Positions 1 through 9,570 of a stretch of 64,000 bases of DNA are shown here, one piece after another. The DNA is taken from positions 310,001-374,000 of the forward strand of contig NZ_KB906256.1 of the NCBI RefSeq assembly GCF_000381265.1. Direction: 5' to 3'. Position 1 is the stretch's first letter, and the number at the start of each line of letters is the position of its first letter. Made by a program: the position numbers and the translations under genes. A model generated the notes under the pieces. The model made no database searches. It was not told where the DNA came from and was given only the letters and a program-made list of their open reading frames with translations. Origin of the DNA: Curvibacter lanceolatus ATCC 14669 (GTDB taxonomy: Bacteria; Pseudomonadota; Gammaproteobacteria; Burkholderiales; Burkholderiaceae_C).

Positions 1-1
1 C

Positions 2-1099
2 AGCACCATCCAGGCCAGCGGCGCCAGCCTCGGGCTGGGCTTTGTGAGCTGGGAGGTGGACCTGTGGAACCGCCTGGGCCAGTTGCAGGACGCCGCCGCC
101 CAAAGCGCTGAAGCCGCCGAGCAGGCCCGCCGTGGCGCCGAGCTCAGCCTGGTGGCCCAGGTGGCGCAAGCCCACCTGGCCCTGGGCGAGCTGGACGAGC
201 GCCTGGCCCTGGCCCGCCAGGCCGAGGCCAGCCGTGCCGAGAGCCTGCGCATCTTCACGCGCCGCGTGGCCATGGGCGCCAGCTCGCGTCTGCAACTGAC
301 CCAGGTGCAGACCCTGCTGACCCAGGCCCAGGCCCTGGTGGTACAGCTGCAGCAGACCCGCGCCGCCCAGGCCCAGACCCTGATCGCCCTGGTCGGCACC
401 CCGCTGGAGCTGCCCGAACACGCCGACGCGTTGAGCCGCCAGAGCCCGGTGGCCCGGCTTCGCACGGGCCTGCCCTCCGAACTGCTGCAGGCGCGGCCCG
501 ACATCGTGGCGGCCGAGCACCAGCTGCGCGCGGCCCACGCCCAGGTGGGCGCGGCACGGGCGGCCTTCTACCCCAGCCTGACGCTGACCACCGCCCTGGG
601 CACCACCAGCAGTGATTTCGACGGTCTGTTCCGCGGTGGCAGCAAGGCCTGGCTGTTTGCCCCCAGCCTGAACCTGCCGCTGTTTGACGGCGGCCGGCGC
701 GAGAACAACCTCAGCCTGCAGCAGGCACGCCAGCTCGAGGCCGTGGCGCAGTACGAAAAAAGCATCCAGAACGCCTTCCGCGAGGTGAATGACGCCCTGT
801 CGGCCAGCCACGCGCTGGAGCGACAGGTGCACATCGCCGAGGCCGCCCTGCAGGCCCAGACCGAGCGCGCACGGCTGTCCGAGCGCCGCTTTGACGCGGG
901 CTCGGCCGCCTTTCTCGAGGTGCTGGACGCCCAGCGCGACCTGCTGTCCGCCGGCCAGCAACTGGTGCAGGCGCGGCGGGCCGCCATGGCCAGCCGCGTG
1001 CTGCTGTACGCGGCCCTGGGCGGCGGCACGCTGGCGGCGGCGGACGCCCCCCAAAGCCCCCCCTCCAGCGCCCCCCGGACCGCCACCGCCCAACCCTGA
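2..1099 (+). CDS. RND/ABC efflux outer-membrane factor (NodT/OprM family), 5' partial
   Basis: Outer-membrane channel of a tripartite exporter. The reading frame is open from base 2, so the true start lies outside the window. The visible 365 residues cover the long alpha-helical repeats of a TolC-like protein, including a VSWEVDLWNR segment typical of NodT-type factors and the second repeat (LPSELLQARPDI, PLFDGGRRENN). The C-terminus is a proline/alanine-rich tail. It is followed after 29 bases by an HlyD-type adaptor and an RbbA-type transporter, so it probably forms the outer-membrane exit for that pump. Family assignment is firm; substrate is unknown. Confidence 0.9.
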   Translation, partial: STIQASGASLGLGFVSWEVDLWNRLGQLQDAAAQSAEAAEQARRGAELSLVAQVAQAHLALGELDERLALARQAEASRAESLRIFTRRVAMGASSRLQLTQVQTLLTQAQALVVQLQQTRAAQAQTLIALVGTPLELPEHADALSRQSPVARLRTGLPSELLQARPDIVAAEHQLRAAHAQVGAARAAFYPSLTLTTALGTTSSDFDGLFRGGSKAWLFAPSLNLPLFDGGRRENNLSLQQARQLEAVAQYEKSIQNAFREVNDALSASHALERQVHIAEAALQAQTERARLSERRFDAGSAAFLEVLDAQRDLLSAGQQLVQARRAAMASRVLLYAALGGGTLAAADAPQSPPSSAPRTATAQP

Positions 1100-1128
1100 G
1101 CCCCCGTACGCCAGAGCCGAGTCACATC

Positions 1129-2208
1129 ATGAAAAAGCCTTCTTCCCCTCTCCAGCTTCTCCCGATCGCCGTCGTCGTGGCCCTCGCCCTGGCCGCCGGC
1201 GCCTACGGCTGGACCCACCTGCGCGCCACCGGCCCCGGGCCGGGTTTTGTGAGCGGCAATGGCCGCATCGAAGCCACCGAGATCGACATCGCCACCAAGT
1301 CCCCGGGCCGGGTGCTCGACATCCTGGTCGGCGAGGGTGACCTGGTCAGCGCCAACCAGCCCCTGGCCCACATGCAGATGCAGAGCCTGGAGGCCCAGCG
1401 CGACGAAGCCCGGGCCCGCCAGCGCCAGGCCGTGACCGGCGTGGCCAGTGCCGAGGCCCAGGTGGCCATGCGCGAAAGCGATGCCGCCGCCGCCCAGGCC
1501 GCCGTGGCCGCCCGCGAGGCCGACCTGGACAACGCCCAGCGCCGGCTGGCGCGCTCCACCGACCTGAGCCGCGACGGCGCCGCATCGCAACAAGAGCTGG
1601 ACGACGACCGGGCCCGCGCGCGCAGCGCCACGGCCGCCGTGGCCGCCGCCCGCGCCCAGCTGGCCGCGGCCCAGAGCGCGATCGCCGCTGCCCGCTCGCA
1701 GGTGGGCAGCGCCCATGCCGCCGTCGTGGCCGGTGACGCCACCGTGGCCCGCATCCAGACCGAGATCGACGACGGCACCCTGGTCGCCCCGCGCGCCGGC
1801 CGCGTGCAGTACCGCGTGGCCCAGCCCGGCGAGGTGCTGGGCGCGGGCGGCAAGGTGCTCAACCTGGTGGACCTGTCGGAGGTGAACATGGGCTTTTTCG
1901 TGCCCGAGACCGTGGCCGGCCGCCTGGCCGTGGGCAGCGAGGTGCACCTGGTGCTGGACGCCGCCCCGCAGTACGTGATCCCGGCCAAGGTGTCGTATGT
2001 GGCGGCCACCGCCCAGTTCACGCCCAAGACGGTGGAAACCGCCAGCGAGCGCCAGAAGCTGATGTTCAAGGTGAAGGCCCAGATCGACCGCGAGCTGCTG
2101 CTGCGCCACCTGCAGCAGGTCAAGACCGGCCTGCCCGGGGTGGCCTGGCTCAAGCTCGACCCGCAGGCCGAATGGCCTGCTGAACTGGCCGTGAAGGTGC
2201 CCCAGTGA
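1129..2208 (+). CDS. HlyD/YhiI-type periplasmic adaptor (membrane fusion protein)
   Basis: Periplasmic adaptor joining an inner-membrane ABC exporter to the outer-membrane channel encoded just upstream. The 359-residue protein has a short cytoplasmic start (MKKPSSP), one N-terminal membrane anchor at about residues 9-27, a split lipoyl/barrel-sandwich domain beginning near [15 protein letters not shown], and a long alanine/arginine-rich coiled coil at about residues 80-200. The C-terminal beta-barrel part includes [17 protein letters not shown]. The stop overlaps the GTG start of the next gene by four bases, which suggests translational coupling. It resembles the YhiI member of YhiI-RbbA-YhhJ clusters. 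Confidence 0.9.
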   Translation: MKKPSSPLQLLPIAVVVALALAAGAYGWTHLRATGPGPGFVSGNGRIEATEIDIATKSPGRVLDILVGEGDLVSANQPLAHMQMQSLEAQRDEARARQRQAVTGVASAEAQVAMRESDAAAAQAAVAAREADLDNAQRRLARSTDLSRDGAASQQELDDDRARARSATAAVAAARAQLAAAQSAIAAARSQVGSAHAAVVAGDATVARIQTEIDDGTLVAPRAGRVQYRVAQPGEVLGAGGKVLNLVDLSEVNMGFFVPETVAGRLAVGSEVHLVLDAAPQYVIPAKVSYVAATAQFTPKTVETASERQKLMFKVKAQIDRELLLRHLQQVKTGLPGVAWLKLDPQAEWPAELAVKVPQ

Positions 2209-4979
2209 GTGAGACCGGCGCCGCCGGGCAGGTGGGCCCGGCCCCCTGCGCCCGCCTCGACGGGGTGAGCCTGCGACATGGCAACACCCTGGCCCTGGAC
2301 AACATCACGCTGAGCCTGCCCGCAGGCTGCCGCGTGGGCTTGATCGGCCCCGACGGCGTGGGCAAATCCAGCCTGCTGTCGCTGCTGGCCGGGGCCCGCG
2401 CGGTGCAGCAAGGCCGGGTCGAATCCCTGGGCGGCGACATGGCCAGCACCGCCCACCGCGATGCGGTGTGCCCGCGCATCGCCTACATGCCGCAAGGCCT
2501 GGGCAAGAACCTGTACCCCACGCTGTCGGTGGAGGAGAACCTGCAGTTCTTCGGCCGCCTGTTCGGCCACAGCCCGGCCGAGCGCCGCCGCCGCATCGAC
2601 AGCCTCACGGCCAGCACCGGGCTGTCGCCCTTTCTGAGCCGGCCGGCCGGCAAGCTCTCGGGCGGCATGAAGCAGAAGCTGGGCCTGTGCTGCGCGCTGA
2701 TCCACGACCCCGACCTGCTGATCCTGGACGAACCCACCACCGGCGTGGACCCGCTGTCGCGCAGCCAGTTCTGGGACCTGATCGACCGCATCCGCGCCGA
2801 GCGCCCGAGCATGAGCGTGATCGTGGCCACCGCCTACATGGAAGAGGCCGAGCGCTTCGACTGGCTGGTGGCCATGGACGCGGGCCGCGTGCTGGCCACC
2901 GGCAGCGCCCCCGAACTGCGCCACCAGGCCGGTGCCGACACGCTGGAGGCCGCCTTCATCGCCCTGCTGCCCGAAGAGCGCCGGCGTGGCCACCAGGCGG
3001 TGCTGGTGCCGCCGCTGGACGCCGCTGCCGACGAGCACGTCGCCATCGAAGCCCAAGGCCTGACCATGCGCTTCGGCGACTTCGTGGCGGTGGACCATGT
3101 GGACTTCCGCATCCGGCGCGGTGAGATCTTCGGCTTTCTGGGCTCCAACGGCTGCGGCAAGTCGACCACCATGAAGATGCTGACCGGCCTGCTCAGCGCC
3201 ACCGAGGGCCAGGCCCTGTTGTTCGGCCAGACCGTCGACCCCAATGACCTGGCGATCCGCCGCCGCGTGGGCTACATGTCGCAGGCCTTCTCGCTGTACA
3301 GCGAGCTCACGGTGGAGCAGAACCTGGTGCTGCATGCGCGCCTGTTCGGCGTGCCCGAAGCCGAGGTGGCGGCCCGGGTGGCGCACATGGTGCAGCGCTT
3401 CAGCCTCAGCGAGGTGGTGGGCAGCCTGCCCGAGAACCTGCCCCTGGGCATGCGCCAGCGCCTGTCGCTGGCCGTGGCCATGGTGCACCAGCCCGAGCTG
3501 CTGATCCTGGACGAGCCCACCTCGGGCGTGGACCCGGTGGCACGCGACCTGTTCTGGCAGCTGATGATCGACCTGGCCCGCCAGGATGGCGTGACCATCT
3601 TCATCTCGACCCACTTCATGAACGAGGCCGAGCGCTGCGACCGGATCTCGCTGATGCACGCGGGCCGGGTGCTGGTGAGCGACACGCCGGCGGCCATCGT
3701 GCGCCAGCGCGGCGCGCCCACGCTGGAGGCGGCCTTCATCAGCTACCTGCGCGAAGCCACGGGTGAAGACGCCGACGCACCGGTGCCCGCCCCCACCGCT
3801 GCGGCGCCTGAAGCAGCGGTGCCCCAGCACCCCGGCACACCTGCACGGCGCAGGCGTTTCAGCCTGGCCCGGGCCCTGAGCTATTCGCTGCGCGAGGCCC
3901 TGGAGCTGCAGCGCGACCCGGTGCGCGCCACGCTGGCCCTGCTGGGCACGGCCATCCTGATGTTCATCATCGGCTACGGCATCAGCCTGGACGTGGAAGA
4001 CCTGTCCTATGCCGTGCTGGACCGCGACCAGACCGTGCTGAGCCAGAACTACGCGCTCAACCTGTCGGGCTCGCGCTACTTCATCGAACGCCCCCCCATC
4101 ACCAGCGATGCCGAGCTGGACCGGCGCCTGCGCAGCGGCGAACTGGCCGTGGCCATCGAGATCCCGCCCGGCTTTGCCCGCGACCTGGCGCGCGGCAAGA
4201 CCGTGAGCGTGGGCGCCTGGGTGGACGGCGCCATGCCCACCCGCGCCGAGACCGTGCGTGGCTATGTGCAGGCACTGCACATGGGCTGGATCGCCGAGCA
4301 GGCCGAACAGCGCCTGGGCGTGCACCTGGGCACCGCCAGCCAGATCGAGACCCGCTACCGCTACAACCCCGATGTGAAAAGCCTGCCGGCCATGGTGCCC
4401 GCGGTGATCCCCATGCTGCTGATGATGATCCCGGCCATGCTGACGGCGCTGTCGGTGGTGCGCGAAAAAGAGCTGGGCTCGATCATCAACCTGTACGTCA
4501 CCCCGGTCACACGCACCGAGTTCCTGCTGGGCAAACAGCTGCCTTATGTGGGGCTGGCCATGTTCAACTTCGCGCTCATGACGGTGCTGGCCGTGACCGT
4601 GTTCGGGGTGCCGGTGAAGGGCAGCCTGGCCACGCTCACGCTGGCCGCCCTGCTGTTCGTCATCAGCGCCACCGGCTTCGGCCTGCTGGCCTCGACCTTC
4701 ACGCGCAGCCAGATCGCGGCCATGTTCGTGACCATGATCGGCACCCTGATCCCCTGCGTGCAGTTTGCCGGCCTGCTCAACCCGGTGTCCTCGCTGGAGG
4801 GCACGGGGGCCTTGATCGGGGCGGTGTACCCGGCCACCCACTTCCTGACCATCAGCCGCGGCGTGTTCAGCAAGGCACTGGACCTGGGGGCGTTGGCCGG
4901 TTCGTTCTGGCCGCTGGCGGCCTCGATCCCGGTGATCCTGGGCCTGGCCGTGGCGCTGCTGAAGAAGCAGGAGACCTGA
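2205..4979 (+). CDS. RbbA/YhiH-type ABC transporter: two ATPase domains fused to an ABC-2 permease
   Basis: Inner-membrane pump protein of 924 residues that starts at a GTG overlapping the upstream stop. ATPase domain 1 has Walker [10 protein letters not shown] at residues 49-57, signature LSGGMKQ and Walker [14 protein letters not shown]. ATPase domain 2 has Walker [10 protein letters not shown] near residue 315 and Walker [14 protein letters not shown], but its signature reads LPLGMRQ instead of LSGGQ. Residues from about 560 on form an ABC-2 permease with a periplasmic loop and a C-terminal membrane bundle. This architecture is that of E. coli YhiH/RbbA. An older name links RbbA to ribosomes; the operon here (adaptor, outer-membrane factor, YhhJ-like permease) favours export of a drug or small molecule. 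Confidence 0.92.
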   Translation: MSETGAAGQVGPAPCARLDGVSLRHGNTLALDNITLSLPAGCRVGLIGPDGVGKSSLLSLLAGARAVQQGRVESLGGDMASTAHRDAVCPRIAYMPQGLGKNLYPTLSVEENLQFFGRLFGHSPAERRRRIDSLTASTGLSPFLSRPAGKLSGGMKQKLGLCCALIHDPDLLILDEPTTGVDPLSRSQFWDLIDRIRAERPSMSVIVATAYMEEAERFDWLVAMDAGRVLATGSAPELRHQAGADTLEAAFIALLPEERRRGHQAVLVPPLDAAADEHVAIEAQGLTMRFGDFVAVDHVDFRIRRGEIFGFLGSNGCGKSTTMKMLTGLLSATEGQALLFGQTVDPNDLAIRRRVGYMSQAFSLYSELTVEQNLVLHARLFGVPEAEVAARVAHMVQRFSLSEVVGSLPENLPLGMRQRLSLAVAMVHQPELLILDEPTSGVDPVARDLFWQLMIDLARQDGVTIFISTHFMNEAERCDRISLMHAGRVLVSDTPAAIVRQRGAPTLEAAFISYLREATGEDADAPVPAPTAAAPEAAVPQHPGTPARRRRFSLARALSYSLREALELQRDPVRATLALLGTAILMFIIGYGISLDVEDLSYAVLDRDQTVLSQNYALNLSGSRYFIERPPITSDAELDRRLRSGELAVAIEIPPGFARDLARGKTVSVGAWVDGAMPTRAETVRGYVQALHMGWIAEQAEQRLGVHLGTASQIETRYRYNPDVKSLPAMVPAVIPMLLMMIPAMLTALSVVREKELGSIINLYVTPVTRTEFLLGKQLPYVGLAMFNFALMTVLAVTVFGVPVKGSLATLTLAALLFVISATGFGLLASTFTRSQIAAMFVTMIGTLIPCVQFAGLLNPVSSLEGTGALIGAVYPATHFLTISRGVFSKALDLGALAGSFWPLAASIPVILGLAVALLKKQET

Positions 4980-4982
4980 GCC

Positions 4983-6107
4983 ATGAGCCGACTCAAGAAC
5001 ATTGTCCGCCTGGGCGTGAAAGAGCTGTGGAGCCTGATCCGCGACCCAATGATGCTGGTGCTGATCGCCTACACCTTCACGCTGTCGATCTACGTGGCCG
5101 CCACCGCCATGCCCGAGACGCTGCACAACGCGGCCGTGGCCATCGTCGACGAAGACGGCTCGCCGCTGTCGGCACGCATCGCGCAGGCCTTCTACCCGCC
5201 GCACTTCAACACCCCGCGCCTGCTGACCCTGACCGAGATGGACGCCGGCATGGACAGCGGCGACTACACCTTTGTGCTGGACATCCCGCCCGACTTCCAG
5301 GCCGATGTGCTGGCCGGCAAGTCGCCGCGCGTGCAGCTCAATGTGGACGCCACGCGCATGAGCCAGGCCTTCACGGGCAGCAGCTACATCCAGCAGATGG
5401 TGAGCGACGAGGTGAACGAGTTCGTGCACCGCTACCGGGCCCCGACCGCGCTGCCGGTGGAGCTGAATGTGCACACGCGCTTCAACCCCAACCTGGAGCA
5501 GTCGTGGTTCGGCTCGCTGATGGAGATCATCAACAACGTCACCATGCTGTCCATCATCCTGACCGGAGCCGCCCTGATCCGCGAGCGCGAGCACGGCACC
5601 ATCGAGCACTTGCTGGTGATGCCGGTGCGCCCGCTGGAGATCATGCTGGCCAAGGTCTGGGCCATGGGCCTGGTGGTGTGGAGCGCAGCATTGATCGCGC
5701 TGATCTTCGTGGTGCAAGGGACGCTGCATGTGCCCATCCAGGGCTCGTTGGCGCTGTTCATGCTGGCGGTGGCGCTGCACCTGTTTGCCACCACCTCGAT
5801 GGGCATCTTCCTGGCCACGGTGGCCCGCTCTATGCCGCAGTTCGGCATGCTGCTGGTGCTGGTGCTGCTGCCGCTCGAACTGCTGTCGGGCGGCATGACG
5901 CCGCGCGAAAGCATGCCGCGCCTGGTGCAGGACCTGATGCAGGCGGCCCCCACCACCCACTTCGTGACCGTGGCGCAGGCCATTCTGTACCGCGGGGCCG
6001 GCCTGGACGTGGTGTGGCCGGCGCTGTTGGCGATCGCGGTGATCGGCAGCGTGCTGTTCAGCGCTGCGCTGGCCCGCTTTCGCAACACCATCAGCCAGAT
6101 GGCCTGA
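4983..6107 (+). CDS. ABC-2 type permease (YhhJ-like)
   Basis: Second permease of the exporter, 374 residues, starting three bases after the RbbA-like gene. It has a membrane segment near residues 22-40, a large periplasmic domain (about 40-175), and a C-terminal block of hydrophobic helices with the EREHGTIEHLLVMPV motif typical of ABC-2 permeases, where the equivalent motif in the upstream protein is [16 protein letters not shown]. It carries no ATPase of its own and presumably pairs with the upstream fusion protein. It is the last gene of the operon; a 110-bp gap follows. Confidence 0.9.
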   Translation: MSRLKNIVRLGVKELWSLIRDPMMLVLIAYTFTLSIYVAATAMPETLHNAAVAIVDEDGSPLSARIAQAFYPPHFNTPRLLTLTEMDAGMDSGDYTFVLDIPPDFQADVLAGKSPRVQLNVDATRMSQAFTGSSYIQQMVSDEVNEFVHRYRAPTALPVELNVHTRFNPNLEQSWFGSLMEIINNVTMLSIILTGAALIREREHGTIEHLLVMPVRPLEIMLAKVWAMGLVVWSAALIALIFVVQGTLHVPIQGSLALFMLAVALHLFATTSMGIFLATVARSMPQFGMLLVLVLLPLELLSGGMTPRESMPRLVQDLMQAAPTTHFVTVAQAILYRGAGLDVVWPALLAIAVIGSVLFSAALARFRNTISQMA

Positions 6108-6217
6108 AGCCACTGCCCCCGTGTCACGGCTCGGTCATGCCCAACACCGATACCTGGGCCTGACGCCGCGCCCGTGCTGACCTATCCTGTCCAACCACCC
6201 AGCTCCTGGAGTGCTCC

Positions 6218-7651
6218 ATGCCCACTGAAACCAACACCCCCGTGCCGGCCGATGCGCTGCAGACCGTGCACAACCGCACCTTCGACCAGATCGCCCTGGG
6301 CGACACCGAATCCATCCGCCGCCAGCTGACGGCCGAGGACATCCAGCTGTTCGCCATCCTGTCGGGCGACGTGAACCCGCAGCACCTGGACGCCGACTAC
6401 GCCGCCGCCTCGCGCTTTCATGGCGTGATCGCCCACGGCATGCTGGGCGGCGCGCTGATCTCGGCGGTGCTGGGCACCCGCCTGCCCGGGCCGGGCACCA
6501 TCTACCTGAGCCAGAGCCTGCAGTTCATGGCCCCGGTGCGCATCGGCGACACGCTGGACATCAGCGTCACCGTGACCGAACGCGAAGAGACCAAAAAGCG
6601 CCTCAAGCTGGCCTGCGCCTGTGTCAACCAGGACGGCGTGACCGTGATCCGCGGCGAGGCCCAGGTGATCGCGCCCACCGAATCGGTATCGCGCCCGCGC
6701 AGCACCCTGCCCGAGGTGCACCTGAGTGCCGGCAACGACGGCCCGCGCCGCCTGCTGGCCGAGGCCCGCCCGCTGGGCCCGATCCGCATGGCGGTGGTGC
6801 ACCCCTGCGATGCCCTGAGCCTGTCGGCCGCCCTGGATGCGCAGGCTGCCGGCCTGATCACCCCCATCCTGGTGGCGCCGCGCACGCGGCTGCAGGCGGT
6901 GGCCGCTGAAGCCGGCCTGAGCCTGGACGGCCTGGCCATCGAAGATGTGCCGCACAGCCATGCCGCCGCCGACCGCGCCGTCGAACTGGTGCAGCAAGGC
7001 CAGGCCGAGGCCCTGATGAAGGGCAGCCTGCACACGGACGAGCTGATGGCCGCGGTGGTGTCGGCCGAGCACGGCCTGCGCACCAAGCGCCGCATCAGCC
7101 ACTGTTTTCTGATGCAGACCCCGGCCTACCCGCGGCCCTTCATCATCACCGACGCGGCCATCAACATCGCCCCCGGCCTGGACGCCAAGGCCGACATCGT
7201 GCGCAATGCCATCGAGCTGGCGCACGCCATCGGCGTGGCCCAGCCGCGCGTGGCCATCCTGGCCGCGGTAGAAACGGTCAACCCCGCCATGCCGGCCACG
7301 CTGGACGCCGCCGCCCTGTGCAAGATGGCCGACCGCGGCCAGATCAGCGGGGCCCTGCTGGACGGCCCGCTGGCCTTTGACAACGCGGTGTCGGCCGCGG
7401 CCGCCCACATCAAGGGCATCGAGTCGGAGGTGGCCGGCCGCGCCGATGTGCTGGTGGTGCCCGACCTGGAAAGCGGCAACATGCTGGCCAAGCAGCTCGA
7501 ATACCTGGGCGGCGCCGCCAGCGCCGGCATCGTGCTGGGTGCCCGTGTGCCCATCGTGCTGACCAGCCGCGCCGACTCGCGCGAGAGCCGCATCAGCTCG
7601 TGCGCCATCGCGGTGCTGCTGGCCCACCGCTACCGCAGCACCCCTCCCTGA
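6218..7651 (+). CDS. Bifunctional MaoC-type enoyl-CoA hydratase / phosphate acetyl- or butyryltransferase
   Basis: A 477-residue fusion. Residues about 20-150 form a MaoC hot-dog hydratase domain (LSGDVNPQHLDADYA and RFHGVIAHGMLGG carry the catalytic Asp/His signature). Residues about 165-475 form a phosphotransacetylase/phosphotransbutyrylase domain (MKGSLHTDELMAAV, RRISHCFLM, DLESGNMLAKQLEYLGGA). The second domain would interconvert an acyl-CoA and acyl-phosphate; the acetate kinase gene 22 bases downstream then makes ATP and the free acid. The pairing suggests a short-chain acyl-CoA overflow or assimilation route. Whether acetyl-CoA or a longer acyl-CoA is preferred cannot be read from the sequence. 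Confidence 0.92.
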   Translation: MPTETNTPVPADALQTVHNRTFDQIALGDTESIRRQLTAEDIQLFAILSGDVNPQHLDADYAAASRFHGVIAHGMLGGALISAVLGTRLPGPGTIYLSQSLQFMAPVRIGDTLDISVTVTEREETKKRLKLACACVNQDGVTVIRGEAQVIAPTESVSRPRSTLPEVHLSAGNDGPRRLLAEARPLGPIRMAVVHPCDALSLSAALDAQAAGLITPILVAPRTRLQAVAAEAGLSLDGLAIEDVPHSHAAADRAVELVQQGQAEALMKGSLHTDELMAAVVSAEHGLRTKRRISHCFLMQTPAYPRPFIITDAAINIAPGLDAKADIVRNAIELAHAIGVAQPRVAILAAVETVNPAMPATLDAAALCKMADRGQISGALLDGPLAFDNAVSAAAAHIKGIESEVAGRADVLVVPDLESGNMLAKQLEYLGGAASAGIVLGARVPIVLTSRADSRESRISSCAIAVLLAHRYRSTPP

Positions 7652-7673
7652 ACCGGCTGACCGAACAAGCTGC

Positions 7674-8906
7674 ATGAGTGCCCCCATGAACACCGCCCTG
7701 AACACCTGCATCCTGGTCCTGAACTGTGGCTCGTCCAGCATCAAGTTCGCCCTCTTCGACGCCAGCCGGCAGCCGCTGCCGCGCAGCCCGATCTGGGGCG
7801 GCAAGATCGAGGGCATCGGCGGGCCCCAGGCCACGCACACAGAAACCGGCCAGCCCCCGGTGGGCCTGAGCCTGGACCCGGCCAACCCCTACCACGCGGC
7901 CCTCGAACACATCGAGCGCCGCGTGCTGGCCCAGCCCGGCGCCCGGCACCTGGCAGCCGTGGCGCACCGGGTGGTGCATGGCGGGGCCAAGTACTTTGAG
8001 CCGGTGGCGGTGAACACCCAGGTGCTGGCCGACCTGCGCGAGTACATTCCGCTGGCACCGCTGCACCAGCCGTTTGCGCTGGAAGCCATCGAGGCCCTGC
8101 TGGAGCGCCAGCCCCACCTGCTGCAGGTGGCCTGTTTCGACACCGCCTTTCACCACACCCTGCCCCAAGTCGAGCAGATGCTGCCCCTGCCCTATGCGGC
8201 CTGGGAGCGCGGGCTGCGCCGCTACGGCTTTCATGGCCTGTCGTACGCCTACCAGGCCCTGGTGCTGCCCGAGCGCCACGGCGATGTGGCACGGGGCCGC
8301 ACCGTGGTGGCCCACCTGGGCTCGGGCGCCAGCCTGTGTGCCATGAACGATCTGAAAAGCGTGGCCACCACCATGGGCTTCTCGGCCCTCGATGGTCTGA
8401 TGATGGGCACGCGCTGCGGCGCGCTCGACCCGGGCGCCGTGATCTACCTGATGGAAATCGAAAAGCTGAGCCTGCAGCAGGTGGCGCATGTGCTGTACCA
8501 CGAATCGGGCCTGCTGGGGGTGTCGTGCCTGTCGTCCGACCCGCGCGTGCTGCTGGCCCACGAGGCCAGCGACGAGCGCGCCCGCGCCGCGCTGGATCTG
8601 TATGTGCGCCGCATCGTGCGCGAGATCGGCGCCCTGGTGGCCGTGCAGGGCGGGCTGGACCTGCTGGCCTTCACGGCCGGCATCGGCGAACACAACGCCG
8701 AGATCCGCTCACGCATCTGCCGCCAACTGGGCTTTCTGGGCCTGCGTCTGGACGAGGCCGCCAATCAGCGCCACGCGGCCTGCATCTCGGCGCCCGACAG
8801 CACCGTGCGCGTGGCCGTCGAGCCCGCCAACGAGGAATGGGTGGCAGCCCGGGCTGCGGCTTTGCTGGTGGGGGTGGCGGTTGACGCCGCCGAAGGCAGC
8901 CACTAA
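7674..8906 (+). CDS. ackA: Acetate kinase (acetate/propionate family)
   Basis: Converts acyl-phosphate and ADP to the carboxylic acid and ATP. Of the 410 residues, the N-terminal ILVLNCGSSSIKFALFD is the phosphate-binding signature of the ASKHA fold, and VAHRVVHGG and RYGFHGLSY are the conserved substrate motifs. A second in-frame ATG at 7686 gives a start closer to the usual acetate-kinase N-terminus; neither start has a strong Shine-Dalgarno sequence, so the exact start is open. It sits directly after the phosphotransacylase fusion gene and is very probably co-transcribed. Confidence 0.93.
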   Translation: MSAPMNTALNTCILVLNCGSSSIKFALFDASRQPLPRSPIWGGKIEGIGGPQATHTETGQPPVGLSLDPANPYHAALEHIERRVLAQPGARHLAAVAHRVVHGGAKYFEPVAVNTQVLADLREYIPLAPLHQPFALEAIEALLERQPHLLQVACFDTAFHHTLPQVEQMLPLPYAAWERGLRRYGFHGLSYAYQALVLPERHGDVARGRTVVAHLGSGASLCAMNDLKSVATTMGFSALDGLMMGTRCGALDPGAVIYLMEIEKLSLQQVAHVLYHESGLLGVSCLSSDPRVLLAHEASDERARAALDLYVRRIVREIGALVAVQGGLDLLAFTAGIGEHNAEIRSRICRQLGFLGLRLDEAANQRHAACISAPDSTVRVAVEPANEEWVAARAAALLVGVAVDAAEGSH

Positions 8907-8916
8907 GGTTCAGACC

Positions 8917-9162
8917 ATGACCACTGCCACACTCAGCTCCAAAGGCCAGATCACCATTCCCATTGAGGTGCGGACCGAACTCAAGGTGAACACGGGTGAC
9001 CGGGTCGAGTTTGTCCAGATCGCCCCCGGCCGCTATGAGTTCGTGGCCGCCACCCGCGACATCACCGAACTCAAGGGCATGTTCGGACCGGCGCAAGCCA
9101 TGGTGACGCTGGAAGACATGGACGCGGCAGTGGCCCAAGCCGCAGCCGCCGCGGCGCGATGA
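8917..9162 (+). CDS. AbrB/MazE-type antitoxin (VapB-like)
   Basis: Small protein of 81 residues whose N-terminal half, ATLSSKGQITIPIEVRTELK, is a classic swapped-hairpin AbrB DNA-binding domain. The C-terminal half is probably the toxin-binding tail. Its TGA overlaps the ATG of the PIN-domain gene (ATGA), the normal layout of a type II toxin-antitoxin pair. By family knowledge it should neutralise the PIN nuclease and repress its own promoter. It begins 10 bases after ackA, so part of its transcription may come from the acetate operon. Confidence 0.88.
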   Translation: MTTATLSSKGQITIPIEVRTELKVNTGDRVEFVQIAPGRYEFVAATRDITELKGMFGPAQAMVTLEDMDAAVAQAAAAAAR

Positions 9163-9554
9163 TCGGCCTGGACACGAACGTTCTGGTTCGTTACATCATG
9201 CAGGATGACCCCCTGCAGTCGGCCAAAGCCACGCAGTTGCTGGAGTCATTGGACGCCAACAACCTGGGTTTTGTGGCCTTGGCCAGCATTCTGGAGCTGT
9301 ACTGGGTTCTGACCGCCAGCTACAAGCTCAGCCGGGCGCAGGCGGCGCAAGCCCTCGACGCCCTGCTGCACACCCGACAGATCCAGGTGGAGCAGGCAGA
9401 TCGGGTCATCCATGCGCTGCGCGCTCACGCCACCGGCCAGGGCGATTTTGCGGACTGTCTGATCGAACGATCGGCCGCCGCAGCGGGCTGCACGCACACC
9501 CTGACTTTCGACGTCAAGGCAGCCCAGCACGCCGGCATGAAGCTCATCGCCTGA
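9159..9554 (+). CDS. PIN-domain ribonuclease toxin (VapC family)
   Basis: 131-residue PIN-fold protein. The acidic metal-binding residues are visible: Asp5 in GLDTNVLVRY, Glu46 in SILELYW, Asp97/Asp100 in GDFADCL and an Asp in LTFDVKAA near the end. By family it is a Mg-dependent endoribonuclease held inactive by the antitoxin encoded immediately upstream with overlapping codons. All catalytic acids are present, so the toxin looks intact. The RNA target is unknown. It ends 16 bases from the convergent M20 peptidase gene. Confidence 0.9.
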   Translation: MIGLDTNVLVRYIMQDDPLQSAKATQLLESLDANNLGFVALASILELYWVLTASYKLSRAQAAQALDALLHTRQIQVEQADRVIHALRAHATGQGDFADCLIERSAAAAGCTHTLTFDVKAAQHAGMKLIA

Positions 9555-9570
9555 AGCGAGACTCAGGCCC

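Noticed and set aside
1203-6113. Very long open frame on the minus strand opposite the exporter operon
   Set aside because: It is His/Gly/Gln/Arg-rich text produced by GC-biased third positions opposite real genes. It has no domain and the plus-strand genes there have clear families.
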